From NCBI GenBank assembly GCA_944376905.1, contig CALWEA010000002.1:1-48654 (forward strand): DNA of 48,654 nt. Direction: 5' to 3'. Position 1 is the first letter of the stretch; each line of letters begins with the position of its first letter. Origin of the DNA: an uncultured Clostridia bacterium (GTDB lineage: Bacteria > Bacillota > Clostridia > Christensenellales > UBA1242). This document shows, one piece after another, positions 1 to 9,593 of this stretch. A model generated the notes under the pieces. That model searched no databases. It worked only from the letters and a program-made list of their open reading frames with translations, and was not told where the DNA came from. The translations under genes were made by a program, and so were the position numbers.

Positions 1-125
1 TTGTTTACTTTTATATTTTAAAATTAAAGTATGATAGAAAAAAGTAGAAATTGGTTTTTATATAAATATAATATATTTAATTTGACCACCTTTTTTGAAT
101 TTTGTCTTTTATTGTCTACATATTT

Positions 126-180
126 AAAGACCTTAATGCTACGGGTAATTGCCCGAAAAACGCATTAAGGTCTTTTTTTT
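126..180 (+). terminator. Rho-independent terminator-like hairpin with inner stem
   Basis: A perfect 14-bp stem (126-139 with 162-175, AAAGACCTTAATGC and its complement) is followed by a T run to 180. Inside the loop a second small stem pairs CGGG (142-145) with CCCG (152-155). The T run is on the + strand only, so it should end transcripts entering from the left or a short RNA starting near position 100-120. Confidence 0.75.
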
Positions 181-214
181 GAAAAAAATTTTTAAAAAAA
201 TTAAAAAACTTTTC

Positions 215-241
215 TCGCGTGTTCAAATGGTGAACACGCGA
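215..241. promoter_or_regulatory. 11-bp perfect palindrome, candidate operator
   Basis: TCGCGTGTTCA (215-225) and its exact complement (231-241) flank the 5-base spacer AATGG. It lies 55 bases upstream of the first regulator gene, is unusually GC-rich for this DNA, and has no T run, so an operator (possibly for the downstream HTH protein) is more likely than a terminator. GTTC/GAAC are in the opposite order from a LexA box. Confidence 0.5.
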
Positions 242-296
242 CATTGCTAAGATATGCGTGTCAAAACAAAAAGAAATTAAAAGGAGGTGATAGAAG

Positions 297-665
297 GTGG
301 ACTTGAAGAAGTCAAGCATAACAGCAGATATATTAAATTTATTATCTGATAATAAAGTGCATACTTTGCAAGAAATTGCAGATGAAATTGAAATATCTAA
401 AATGACTGTTCGAAGACATATTCAATCACTTTCTTATCGCTATCCGATACAAACTTTTTGTGGTGGCATAAATCGTGGTGGAGTTTATTTAGATAAAGAT
501 TATATTTATCAAGGTAAAACATTATCAATTGATGAGCTGCAAATCATCAATAATGCACTTTCGCTTTTGCAGAAGCAAAATGCAAATGTTGACCAAAAGT
601 TATTACATAGTCTTTTAAATAAATTTTCTCTACCAAGCAATAAGGAGAGTTTTTATGAACAATGA
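297..665 (+). CDS. Small HTH regulator (HTH_11/DeoR-like)
   Basis: 122 residues with a GTG start, chosen because AGGAGGTGA lies just upstream. Residues about 8-45 form a winged-helix type helix-turn-helix (motif LQEIADEIEISKMTVRRHIQ) like those at the N-terminus of DeoR/WYL regulators. The rest (about 75-122) is helical and has no recognised effector domain. The gene overlaps the next one (sigma-like protein) by 11 bases, so the two are probably co-translated. As the first gene of the element next to a strong palindrome it is a reasonable candidate for controlling transfer genes; this is inference from position. Confidence 0.75.
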   Translation: MDLKKSSITADILNLLSDNKVHTLQEIADEIEISKMTVRRHIQSLSYRYPIQTFCGGINRGGVYLDKDYIYQGKTLSIDELQIINNALSLLQKQNANVDQKLLHSLLNKFSLPSNKESFYEQ

Positions 666-1167
666 AAATATAAATAATAAAAATAAAATAGATGACAGTA
701 AAGAAATTGTAACAATAGACTATTTCGATAGAATTAACAGGAAGTGGATTAAATTAGATGTTACAAAAGAAGTTGCTAAATTTTTAGAATCAAATAAGAA
801 AAAATTAAGAAGAAAACAAAATCAATATAACTATTTCAATAAACCAATTGACGCTATTTTTAATGAAAGTAAACCAGAAAATGAACATTTTTTGATAGAT
901 GAAAATCAAGATATTGAAAAAAATATGGAATTAAAAGAATTAGAAGCAATCGAAAAGGCAGAAGAAAATCATAAAAGGACATTGATAGAGAATTCTTTAT
1001 ATGAATTAACTGAAAAACAAAGAGAAGTTGTAGAAAAAATTCTTTACGAAAATAAAACTAATAGCAAGATTGCAGATGAATTAAATATTAGCAGACAATC
1101 TGTGGGAGAAAGATTAATTAGTGCAAAGAAGAATATAAAAAATCACATAAAAAATACACAAAATTAA
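655..1167 (+). CDS. Sigma-70 region 4-like HTH protein
   Basis: 170 residues with SD AAGGAGAG and an ATG start inside the end of the preceding gene. The C-terminal third (about 116-166) is a sigma-70 region 4 helix-turn-helix (LTEKQREVVEKILYENKT, then NSKIADELNISRQSVGERL). No region 2 is visible: the N-terminus, with a stretch IDYFDRINRKWIKLDVTKEV, resembles the sigma-like regulators common in clostridial conjugative elements. It may recruit RNA polymerase to element promoters rather than act as a complete sigma factor. No partner gene beyond the upstream HTH protein is seen. Family assignment is fairly safe; regulatory target is unknown. Confidence 0.8.
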   Translation: MNNENINNKNKIDDSKEIVTIDYFDRINRKWIKLDVTKEVAKFLESNKKKLRRKQNQYNYFNKPIDAIFNESKPENEHFLIDENQDIEKNMELKELEAIEKAEENHKRTLIENSLYELTEKQREVVEKILYENKTNSKIADELNISRQSVGERLISAKKNIKNHIKNTQN

Positions 1168-1307
1168 AAAATTTTCAAACTTTTTTTCAAAAAATTGCTA
1201 ATTTATACCTGACAAATAGAAAAAACATGTCCTTAATAAAGTGAAGGGGGTATGAAGTTTTATGGATTTTATAAAAAATTCAAATTGTAAAAATAGGAGG
1301 GAAAAAA
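1168..1307. other. AT-rich gap before the relaxase module, candidate oriT/promoter region
   Basis: This 140-base gap lies directly upstream of the accessory protein and relaxase genes, the usual place for an origin of transfer. It contains the repeated short element TTTTCAAA, a GC-richer core around CATGTCCTTAATAAAG followed by GAAGGGGG (1228-1250), and the SD AGGAGGG at 1296-1302. I cannot identify a nick site, so the oriT call rests on position only. Confidence 0.3.
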
Positions 1308-1745
1308 GTGAACGAACAATACACAGTTAGAGTTTACAATTCAAGAGATGTCGAAAAAATAGAAAGAGTTTATAAAAGGTGTCGAGATATTTATAATACT
1401 AAAAATCCATTTTTTGTTGATTGTATCAAACGAGGAATGGAAGATATTGAAAAAGAATATTTTGGTGAAAAGAAAGTAGAAACACTTACTGAAATTTATG
1501 ACGAAATTGAAAAGACAGTTAAAAGACTTGATGAACTTGTCAAATTGTCAGAAAAAAACGCCAAAGAAAACTATGCTAATTTGCTAATTATACAAAAATT
1601 GTTATCTGCAAATTACAATATGCTTTTAGGGATTTCGTCTGAAACACCAAAACAAGAGAAATATGTAGAAGCTGGAATGTATGATAAATTGCCAGAACGA
1701 TTAAGTGAAATACTTGAAGAAATGTTGAGAGTAATTTTGGAATAA
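1308..1745 (+). CDS. Putative relaxase accessory protein
   Basis: 145 residues with GTG start after AGGAGGG. The N-terminus has a short strand (YTVRVY) followed by helices, which is compatible with a ribbon-helix-helix DNA-binding fold, and the middle (about 55-90) is a charged predicted coiled coil. The gene ends two bases before the relaxase ATG, so the pair is translationally linked. Small DNA-binding proteins encoded just upstream of relaxases often help load the relaxase at oriT; that is the likely job here, but I do not recognise a named family. Confidence 0.7.
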   Translation: MNEQYTVRVYNSRDVEKIERVYKRCRDIYNTKNPFFVDCIKRGMEDIEKEYFGEKKVETLTEIYDEIEKTVKRLDELVKLSEKNAKENYANLLIIQKLLSANYNMLLGISSETPKQEKYVEAGMYDKLPERLSEILEEMLRVILE

Positions 1746-1747
1746 AA

Positions 1748-2944
1748 ATGAATGTTCCTAATGTAAACTTTTTTATCAACTATGTTGATTGCTTATCTGG
1801 TAAATTTGAAGATAAAGAATTTATGGAACTAAACAAAGAAGCTCGTGATTTTTATGGAAGTAAAAACACATTTGACTATGTGGGTTATGTAAATAAGGGA
1901 AGTAAAGAAAAAATCGATTTTGTCGCATATTCTGGAAACAACGAAAAAAGTCATGGTGTCTTTAACCAAAATGGACTTTTAAATGACGAACAAATAAAAG
2001 AATTAAGAACAAAGTTAAGGCAAACTAAAAGTGTTATATGGCATGGATTAGTTTCTTTTGAGGAATCATTTGGAAATACGTATTGCGATACAAGTGAAAA
2101 AGCAATTGAACTAATGAAATATGAATTTCCAAAATTTTTGAAAGATGCGAGATTAATACCTAGTAATATTATTTGGTTTGCCGGATTACACGAAAACACT
2201 GATAACAAACATATTCATTTTTCTTTTTTTGAAAAAGCACCATTAAGATACAAACAAAATCAAAATAATAGAGTTTATTCAGATGGGCATATAAGAGTTG
2301 AGGCAATACGAAATGCAAAAGTTTCAATTGAATTAAAGCTTCTAACTATTTCTAAGGATTTAAAGGCAAGTAGAAATAATTTGATTAAAGAATTCAAAGT
2401 ATTTAAAAATCAAGAAATAGGAGCATTTATGAAAAAAATAAAAGAATTACTTTTAATAATCCCTATATCCGGGCGATTATCCTATGATAGTGAAAATATT
2501 TCAAAATATAAACCTAAGGTTGATAATATTATTAACGCATTATTGATGAGTAATACAAAACTTAGTCAACAAGTAAATGATTTTGACACAATTTTAACGA
2601 AACGAGATAACGAAATCAAAAATATTTATAAAAAAATGAAATTGGATTATTCGGACAAACTGATGAAAGACAAATATATGAAAGATTTATATAGACGTCT
2701 TGGAAACATTGTTTTGAAGGTTGTAAGAGATATTAGAATACAACAAGAAAAACTTAATTTTGAAACAAAAGATTACAAAATAAAAAAACGAATTGAAAGA
2801 GCCAAACGGAAGGCGCTTTTTAAAAATTGTGCAAGGTTAAATGAATTAGCCACAAAAGAAGCAGTAATAGCCTTTCAACAATTCCTACACAAACTTGATG
2901 AAATGGATTATAAGAGACTACAAGAAGAAGGTGTAATCGATTGA
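1748..2944 (+). CDS. MobL/MobP-type relaxase
   Basis: 398 residues. It would nick oriT and lead the single strand into the recipient. The diagnostic part is LHENTDNKHIHFSFFE at about residues 148-162, the HxH metal-binding motif of relaxases, preceded by WHGLVSFEE (about 97-105). This layout matches the MobL family of Firmicutes plasmids and ICEs as I know it. The C-terminal half is long, helical and basic, typical of the non-catalytic part. The start has only a weak SD and probably depends on coupling with the gene two bases upstream. The next gene (VirD4-like) overlaps its stop codon. No catalytic tyrosine can be assigned with confidence. Confidence 0.82.
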   Translation: MNVPNVNFFINYVDCLSGKFEDKEFMELNKEARDFYGSKNTFDYVGYVNKGSKEKIDFVAYSGNNEKSHGVFNQNGLLNDEQIKELRTKLRQTKSVIWHGLVSFEESFGNTYCDTSEKAIELMKYEFPKFLKDARLIPSNIIWFAGLHENTDNKHIHFSFFEKAPLRYKQNQNNRVYSDGHIRVEAIRNAKVSIELKLLTISKDLKASRNNLIKEFKVFKNQEIGAFMKKIKELLLIIPISGRLSYDSENISKYKPKVDNIINALLMSNTKLSQQVNDFDTILTKRDNEIKNIYKKMKLDYSDKLMKDKYMKDLYRRLGNIVLKVVRDIRIQQEKLNFETKDYKIKKRIERAKRKALFKNCARLNELATKEAVIAFQQFLHKLDEMDYKRLQEEGVID

Positions 2945-5106
2945 AAGTCTTTAAGAACTCTATAATAATATTTATTATAATATTATTTTCTTTTTGTGTA
3001 GGTTATTTAATTAATATTTTTGTAAGTAATAATTTTGTATTTAAGTTTAGTATATCAAGTGAAATATTGTTATCATACAAGACGTATTTGTATGCTTTTG
3101 AGGTCTTTGCAATTATTATGCTTATTTTTCTTTTTGTTTGGTATAAAGGAGCTTTCAAAAATCCAAAAGCACTTATGAGCACAAATGAAAAAGATGTAAT
3201 TTACACTGGACTTGAACAAGCTCATTTTCAAACAGATGAAGAAATAATAAAAAACTATAAAACAATTTCATATAACGATTTACCAAATATTGAAGTAGAG
3301 GGAATACCGGTTAAAGCAGAAGAAACAAAAAAAGATTTTAATATAACACTTGCAAAACCAGCCCATACTTTGATTATAGGAACCACAGGTTCAGGTAAAA
3401 CAACAACATTCATTAGTCCAACAATTCAAATATTGGCAAATACAAAAAGTAAACCAAGTATGTTGATTTCTGACCCAAAAGGTGAATTGTATGCTTTGCA
3501 TGCAAAAAGCTTATTGAAACGAGGATATGAGGTTAAAATTTTAGATTTAAGAAATCCATATTGTTCAATAAGATGGAACCCCCTTGAAAAACCTTTTGAG
3601 ATGTATCAAGAAATGTTATCTCTCGACAATAAAGTTAGTGTTAATGAAGAAGAAGGTTATTATATTTTTGAAAATAAAATTTACTATGATAAGGACGAAC
3701 TTAATGCGGTTATACAAGTAAAAAAACAAGAATTATTTGATGAGGTTTACGAAGATTTAAACGACATTTGTTCGGTTCTATGTCCGGTTAAAAACAAAAG
3801 CGAACCTATTTGGGAAAGTGGTGCAAAGAATTTTATTCTTGCAATCACACTCGCTATGCTTGAAGATAGTGAAAATCCAAATAATGAAATGACAAAAGAA
3901 AAATTTAATTTTTTCAATATTATGAAAATAGCGACAAACACTCAAAATGATTGTGAGGACCTTATGGAGTATTTTAAACATAGAAGTCCAATCTCAAAAA
4001 GTGTTAGTCTGTCAAAACAGGTTTTAGATGCTAGTGACAAAACAAGAGGTTCATATTTATCTACAATATTTGATAAACTGTCAATGTTTAGCGATATGAG
4101 TATTTGTTCTTTAACAAGTGCCAATGAAATTGATTTTGCCGAAATATCAACAAAACCAACAGCATTGTTTTTACAAATTCCAGATGAAAAGGAAACAAGA
4201 CATACACTTGCTGCAATGGTTATATTGCAAGCATATAAAGCACTTGTTGCAAAGGCAAACACATATCCAGATTTATCTTTACCAAGAAGTGTATATTTCT
4301 TACTTGATGAATTTGGGAATTTACCACAAGTTCATAAATTAGAACAAATGATAACAGTTGGTAGAAGTAGAAAAATATGGCTTGCTCTTGTAGTTCAATC
4401 ATACGCACAACTTGCAAAAGTTTATGATGAAAAATCTGCTGATATTATTAAATCAAATTGCAATATTCAAATCTTTATTGGAACAACTGACCAAAAGACT
4501 ATTGAAGAATTTTCTAAAAAATGTGGTAACTATTCAATAATTCAAAAAAATGTTAGTTTTTCATCTTCTAATGACGGAGTAGGGAGTTCTGTCTCTGTTA
4601 AGGAAAGACCACTAATATATCCAACTGAGCTTGCACAATTAAACAATAATCAAAATATGGGAAATGCAATTGTATCAATTTTTGGATATTCACCAATTAG
4701 AAGTAAATTTGTTCCTAGTTTTAAAAGCAAATATTTTGTGTTAGAAAAAACAAATCAATTATTATCTGCCGGAAAATATTTTAATGAAGAAAAAGTCTTT
4801 TATGATATGTTGAAAAGAAATGAGCAATTTAAACGAAAAGTAGTTAAAGTTAATCCAAAAGAAATAGATGAATTTATAAAGAGAATAGAAATAGAAATTG
4901 ATAAGGGTATTGATTTTGAAATTATGCCAGATGATGATTATAAGATAAAGATGTTAGAGAAATTAAACACAAAAGATTATGTTGGATTAAAGGATATGTG
5001 TGATGAATTACAATATCAAGCAGAAAAAAAGAAAATAGAAAATGTAAATATTTATATAGAATTAAAGAATACAGTTGAACAATTAATAAGGTTGGTGAGA
5101 AAATGA
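2941..5106 (+). CDS. VirD4/TraG-type coupling protein (T4CP)
   Basis: 721 residues with TTG start overlapping the relaxase stop codon by four bases. Two N-terminal membrane segments (about 7-29 and 49-68) anchor it. The RecA-like ATPase follows with Walker A GTTGSGKTT (about 147-155), a TraG/VirD4-type stretch SDPKGELY, and Walker B LLDEFGNLP (about 453-461). An insertion of roughly 60 acidic residues lies between about 225 and 285. It should hand the relaxase-DNA complex to the secretion channel. It is the second gene in the relaxase operon and overlaps the surface-protein gene by four bases (ATGA), so these products are likely made together. Confidence 0.93.
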   Translation: MKVFKNSIIIFIIILFSFCVGYLINIFVSNNFVFKFSISSEILLSYKTYLYAFEVFAIIMLIFLFVWYKGAFKNPKALMSTNEKDVIYTGLEQAHFQTDEEIIKNYKTISYNDLPNIEVEGIPVKAEETKKDFNITLAKPAHTLIIGTTGSGKTTTFISPTIQILANTKSKPSMLISDPKGELYALHAKSLLKRGYEVKILDLRNPYCSIRWNPLEKPFEMYQEMLSLDNKVSVNEEEGYYIFENKIYYDKDELNAVIQVKKQELFDEVYEDLNDICSVLCPVKNKSEPIWESGAKNFILAITLAMLEDSENPNNEMTKEKFNFFNIMKIATNTQNDCEDLMEYFKHRSPISKSVSLSKQVLDASDKTRGSYLSTIFDKLSMFSDMSICSLTSANEIDFAEISTKPTALFLQIPDEKETRHTLAAMVILQAYKALVAKANTYPDLSLPRSVYFLLDEFGNLPQVHKLEQMITVGRSRKIWLALVVQSYAQLAKVYDEKSADIIKSNCNIQIFIGTTDQKTIEEFSKKCGNYSIIQKNVSFSSSNDGVGSSVSVKERPLIYPTELAQLNNNQNMGNAIVSIFGYSPIRSKFVPSFKSKYFVLEKTNQLLSAGKYFNEEKVFYDMLKRNEQFKRKVVKVNPKEIDEFIKRIEIEIDKGIDFEIMPDDDYKIKMLEKLNTKDYVGLKDMCDELQYQAEKKKIENVNIYIELKNTVEQLIRLVRK

Positions 5107-8100
5107 CAAAAGCCCTAAAAAAAATTTCTCTACTAATTCTTTGTATTGTATGTTTTATACCATATCTACTTGTTCTCACAGGACATGCTCAAATTATAAA
5201 AGGTAGTGGCAGCTCTACAATGGGAGTTATTATTGGACCTATTATTCTTCCGGGTGATGGAGGAATAGTAATTGATAGCGAGATACCTGTTCAAAATGAT
5301 TGGAGTGCTGTTACTGGTGTGATAAAAAACACCCCTTATGAAAATGGAGCTCTTAGAAGCTATAAAAGTTTATATGTTGTTAATGATAAGTTTACTAAAT
5401 CATATAAAGCTGATAGAAAATATGCGTCGTTTGTTAAGTATTTCAAAGTTGTGAGAACAGATGGTCGGCCAATTTATGATGACGATGGTGTTTTAGATGT
5501 TCGTTGGTGGAAAAATGGAATTTTCACTGAAAGTGATGAAATTATAGATTATGCTGCTGACCTATATGTAAGCACACAAATGTTAGATTATGATTATAGA
5601 GGATTTTTAGGAACAGTTTTATATTCAAAATTTGAAAGAGGTGAACTTTTAACAACATTTTCAAGGGAACAGGACCCGGAAGATGTTTTCAGTAGTCCAT
5701 TACATGATAAAAATCCTAATAATTATGGCGCAGGGGCATATAAAAATAATGGACTTAATCCGGCTTTTGAATACTACAAGTTGGTAGATTTACACAAAAC
5801 TAATTCCCCTTATGTATTTGTTGAACTTAATGCAAGAGCTTATTGGGAAAATTGTTTTTGGGGAGGTTGCTATGACTATATAAACATTTTGGATTGTTTA
5901 TCTGGCTTTATGCCACGAGCTAATAGAAATTGGGCAAACGAACTTATTACAAAAGAAGTTGTTGAAGAAGGATTTTATAAAGGTTGCACAACATATTATT
6001 CGCCAAAAGATTTTACAGTTATAGCAACAAATTTAAATAATCTTCTCAAAGTTAATGATATTGAAACAAGTCCAAAATATGGGACAAGTGTAGTGCCATA
6101 TAAAGATGGTCATCATATTTCAATTAGCGAGGAAGGTTTAACAAAGGTCCAAATAGAAAATGGAGCAGAAGGTCGTTACACAACTTACTATTGTTTTATT
6201 GATGAAACATTACCAGATATTAATTATACTTTTCACAATGCAAACGCACTTGAAAAAAGAGTGGTCGGTAATATTATAACTAACTTTAATGTTTCAAAAT
6301 CTCAAACTATTTACGAAGGAATTTTTAAAGACCAAGTTCAAATAAATTTTGGATATGATGAAAATACAGAAAGTCCAGAATTTGCAACTTGCACATTTAA
6401 TGGAAATACTTTTGAAATTCAAAATGGGCAATGGTTCAATGAAGAAGGTGAATATACAATAACAGTTACAGACCTTGCAGGTAATACAACTATTAGTAAA
6501 TTCACTATTGATAAAAATGCACCAAGTTATAATTTAAATCGTTTGCAAAGTGATAAGACATATAAAATTTCAAAATGGTATTTAACATCAATTCCTTATG
6601 GTTATACAAGTTATGGAACATACTCTTTTAAAGAACAAGCAGACGCTTTAAGCTTTGCTTGTGAAGTAGAGAAACAAAACAATGTTACAAAGTATTATCT
6701 AAATGATGTTGATGATTTCATAGATACTCATCTTGTAGCTAGTGGAAACGTTGTAAAGGCCGGAGATTATTGGTATTACAAATCACGAGAAAATCCAGAC
6801 CTTTATGTTTATTATTTTGATAAAAATTCATTAGAAGAAGTTATTGAATATTATGCACAGGATTTTGTTTCTGATGAGCAAATTTATAGATTAAATTCTT
6901 CTATTTATCCAAATAATTATGGAAACTCACTTGATGATAGTATGTATGACAACATTATAGAAAAGAATGGAATCAAAGCATATATTGTAAACAATTTTAC
7001 TTTTAAATATGTAGATGACGTTGAGGCAAGTAAAATTTATTATGATTATGCAGAAGATGACAAAGAGAATTGGATTGAATTTCAATTTGATAAAAGTTTT
7101 GCAAGTCAAGTTAATGCACATGGATTATATAAAATAAGAGAAGTTGATTTTGTAGGAAACAAAACAGAATATTATGTTTTTCTCGATAAAGAAGCACCAA
7201 TGTTAGATATTCAGGTAAAAGTATATGGAAAAGATAATCCATTTACACAAACAATTTCAGTAAATGATATTCCAAACAATGGTGAACTTGTTTTATATTA
7301 TGAAGATTTTGAAATCCTAAATATAATCGAAGATGACAAATGGTATGTATTAGAAATCAAGTCACCAGATGGGACTACAAAAAGATATACCTATTTAGAC
7401 AATTTACCAGATTTCTCATCAATTGGCGCAGGTGAATATACTATAACAATTGCTGATAGATTAAATAATCAATTTAAATTCAAAGTTAATTTGTTAGGAG
7501 AAGCACCAAAAGCCAATTTTGAAGTTATAAATTCAGGAAATCAATTAAAGGTAAATATAACAACAGGCGAAGATTATAACACATTAACAGACTTAAAAAT
7601 TTATAGAAATGGAATTTTGCTTAATAGTGAAATTGGATATGATGAATATCCAGATGATGATAATAATTCTTTAATTTTTATCAATACAAACACTTTACAA
7701 TATATCTTTAACAAAGGTGGAATTTACAATGTTGAGTTAAGTGATAATTTTAACAGAACATTATCTTATGAATTTAAGTTTGAGAAAGAACTACCAACAG
7801 GAATATTGACAGGAGTAGAACACAATGGAAGAACAAAAAATGATGTGTCTTTCATTTACGATACTAATAAATATTTTGCAGTAGTTTATAAAAATAATCA
7901 ATCAATTATAGTAGAAGAAAACATAAAAGATAATCAATCTACTATTAATTTTGTTGCCGAAGAAAATAGCGAAAACAAATTTAATATTTACCTTTATGAT
8001 AAAACTGATAACGAAAATTATAACTTATATACTTTTACAATAAAAACTATTAAACCAATAATCAATCTTTACGGAGTAGAAAATGGTGGTAAAACAGGTG

Positions 8101-9563
8101 GAAGTGTTTATGCAACTTGGGAAAATACTGATGAACAATACACGTCAAATTATATTCTAAATGGAAATAGCTATGAATATAAAAAAGGTCAAGTTTTATC
8201 AGCAGAAGGTGAATATACAATCAATCTAATTGATGAAATAGGAAATACCGGGGTTGTTACATTTGAGATTGATAAAACGATAGATTTTGCTATTGCAGAT
8301 GTCAATGGAAAGACATATACATTAGATGAAATTTCGTTAATAAATTTTGATATAAGAATTATCAATCTTGAAGAATTAACTTGTGAAATTTTTAGAAACG
8401 ATAGGGCCATAGATTATGAATTTGGTCTAATTATTAGTGAAGAAGGATATTACAAAGTTAATCTTTATGACGACTATGGAAACACTTTTTATTTTACATT
8501 TGAGATTGATAAAACACCACCAAAAGCAACTCTTTATGGAGTAGAAAATTTTGGTGTTACTAATGGTAATGTTTGGGTAAATTCACAAGAGAGTAATTTG
8601 ACATGTTGGTATATTTTAGATGAAAATTTTAAATCAGATTATAAACTTTCCACAGAGTTAAAACAAAGTGGAAAATATGTAGTTTGCATAGCTGATAAAG
8701 CAAAAAATGTAACCACTTTTGAATTTACAATTGACAAAAAAATTGACTATGAAATTAACACTTATTATGGTGGAATTTCAAATGGTGGGGTTAGAATTAT
8801 TGCTAACGAAAATTTAAAAATTATTATGTTAAAAGACGGACAAGCTTTTGATTATTCTTTTGAACAAATCTTAAATGAAGAAGGTGAATATTCATTTACT
8901 TTATTTGACGATTTAGGAAATAAAACAAGTTTTTATTTCAACATAATAACTAAAAGAAAACAATCAATAAAACATCTTTTACAAGAAAATATTGAAGTGG
9001 AAAGTGTATTAAAAAATGATGAAAATTATGAATTTACAATAACCGATGGAAGATTATATTTATTTGATGAAGGACAATATTTGGTGAATATTTTAGACAA
9101 TAATTCCGGGGAAAAATATTCATTTAATATTACTATTGACACAACACCACCAACACTTGAACTTGTTGGAGTTGAGAATGGTGGAAGCACAAAAAAATTA
9201 GTGTCAATGAAAAATATAAGTGAGGATAATTGCACACTTGTAGTTATGGTTGACGGAATGTATTTTGATTACAAATTAGGTGATGAAATCGAAAAAGCAG
9301 GGCGCTTTGTTGTTACCTTAACTGATGAAGCGGGCAACTCAACAACTTATACTTTTGATAGGATATATTCTTTAAACGGAGCAAGTATTGCGGTGCTTGC
9401 TGGATTTGGAGCATTAGTAGTTTTACTAATTGCATTATTAATAAAATCAAGACATCACTATTATAAAAATGAAGTAATTGAAGAAGAAATTGAAGAAACA
9501 ACAATTACTGATGATTTTGATGATAATGGTGATGAAAATAGTGAAAATGATGAGAATTTGTAG
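5103..9563 (+). CDS. Giant Ig-repeat surface protein with C-terminal membrane anchor
   Basis: 1486 residues. A signal peptide (about 1-30, hydrophobic core LLILCIVCF, likely cut after GHA) leads into a unique N-terminal part of about 380 residues with Tyr, Trp and Cys. Then come Ig-like repeats with the recurring signature GVENGG...EGEYTI...D..GN...F.IDK, clear at about residues 902, 992, 1144 and 1355. A single membrane helix (about 1427-1450) is followed by a 30-residue, very acidic cytoplasmic tail; there is no LPXTG sorting signal. It probably works as a mating adhesin or mating-channel partner, because its gene overlaps the coupling-protein gene by four bases. The function is inferred from architecture and place. 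Confidence 0.85.
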   Translation: MTKALKKISLLILCIVCFIPYLLVLTGHAQIIKGSGSSTMGVIIGPIILPGDGGIVIDSEIPVQNDWSAVTGVIKNTPYENGALRSYKSLYVVNDKFTKSYKADRKYASFVKYFKVVRTDGRPIYDDDGVLDVRWWKNGIFTESDEIIDYAADLYVSTQMLDYDYRGFLGTVLYSKFERGELLTTFSREQDPEDVFSSPLHDKNPNNYGAGAYKNNGLNPAFEYYKLVDLHKTNSPYVFVELNARAYWENCFWGGCYDYINILDCLSGFMPRANRNWANELITKEVVEEGFYKGCTTYYSPKDFTVIATNLNNLLKVNDIETSPKYGTSVVPYKDGHHISISEEGLTKVQIENGAEGRYTTYYCFIDETLPDINYTFHNANALEKRVVGNIITNFNVSKSQTIYEGIFKDQVQINFGYDENTESPEFATCTFNGNTFEIQNGQWFNEEGEYTITVTDLAGNTTISKFTIDKNAPSYNLNRLQSDKTYKISKWYLTSIPYGYTSYGTYSFKEQADALSFACEVEKQNNVTKYYLNDVDDFIDTHLVASGNVVKAGDYWYYKSRENPDLYVYYFDKNSLEEVIEYYAQDFVSDEQIYRLNSSIYPNNYGNSLDDSMYDNIIEKNGIKAYIVNNFTFKYVDDVEASKIYYDYAEDDKENWIEFQFDKSFASQVNAHGLYKIREVDFVGNKTEYYVFLDKEAPMLDIQVKVYGKDNPFTQTISVNDIPNNGELVLYYEDFEILNIIEDDKWYVLEIKSPDGTTKRYTYLDNLPDFSSIGAGEYTITIADRLNNQFKFKVNLLGEAPKANFEVINSGNQLKVNITTGEDYNTLTDLKIYRNGILLNSEIGYDEYPDDDNNSLIFINTNTLQYIFNKGGIYNVELSDNFNRTLSYEFKFEKELPTGILTGVEHNGRTKNDVSFIYDTNKYFAVVYKNNQSIIVEENIKDNQSTINFVAEENSENKFNIYLYDKTDNENYNLYTFTIKTIKPIINLYGVENGGKTGGSVYATWENTDEQYTSNYILNGNSYEYKKGQVLSAEGEYTINLIDEIGNTGVVTFEIDKTIDFAIADVNGKTYTLDEISLINFDIRIINLEELTCEIFRNDRAIDYEFGLIISEEGYYKVNLYDDYGNTFYFTFEIDKTPPKATLYGVENFGVTNGNVWVNSQESNLTCWYILDENFKSDYKLSTELKQSGKYVVCIADKAKNVTTFEFTIDKKIDYEINTYYGGISNGGVRIIANENLKIIMLKDGQAFDYSFEQILNEEGEYSFTLFDDLGNKTSFYFNIITKRKQSIKHLLQENIEVESVLKNDENYEFTITDGRLYLFDEGQYLVNILDNNSGEKYSFNITIDTTPPTLELVGVENGGSTKKLVSMKNISEDNCTLVVMVDGMYFDYKLGDEIEKAGRFVVTLTDEAGNSTTYTFDRIYSLNGASIAVLAGFGALVVLLIALLIKSRHHYYKNEVIEEEIEETTITDDFDDNGDENSENDENL

Positions 9564-9593
9564 GCCGGATTATACAAATTTATTAGAAGCAGG

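Larger units (their letters stand above)
1..296. other. Non-coding left-end region of the ICE
   Basis: No credible gene is seen here. The region is very AT-rich and carries two strong inverted repeats: a terminator-like hairpin (126-175) and an 11-bp perfect palindrome (215-241). A possible promoter TTGAAT (95-100), 16 bases, TACATA (117-122) is weak. The Shine-Dalgarno AGGAGGTGA for the first gene sits at 281-290. It may hold the regulatory region or part of the element end. Confidence 0.5.

Noticed and set aside
215..241. LexA box in the element's left palindrome
   Set aside because: GTTC and GAAC occur in the reverse order and with wrong spacing compared with CGAAC...GTTCG.
227..250. Seven-codon ORF (MVNTRHC) inside the palindrome at 215-241
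   Set aside because: No SD and the ATG is in the palindrome's loop; chance is the simplest explanation.
116..319. 67-residue ORF on the - strand at the left edge
   Set aside because: It overlaps the terminator stem, the palindrome and the first gene's SD, has no SD and an unlikely composition.
1252..1290. Twelve-codon basic ORF before the relaxase accessory gene
   Set aside because: The purine run GAAGGGGG touches the ATG, which is too close for an SD.
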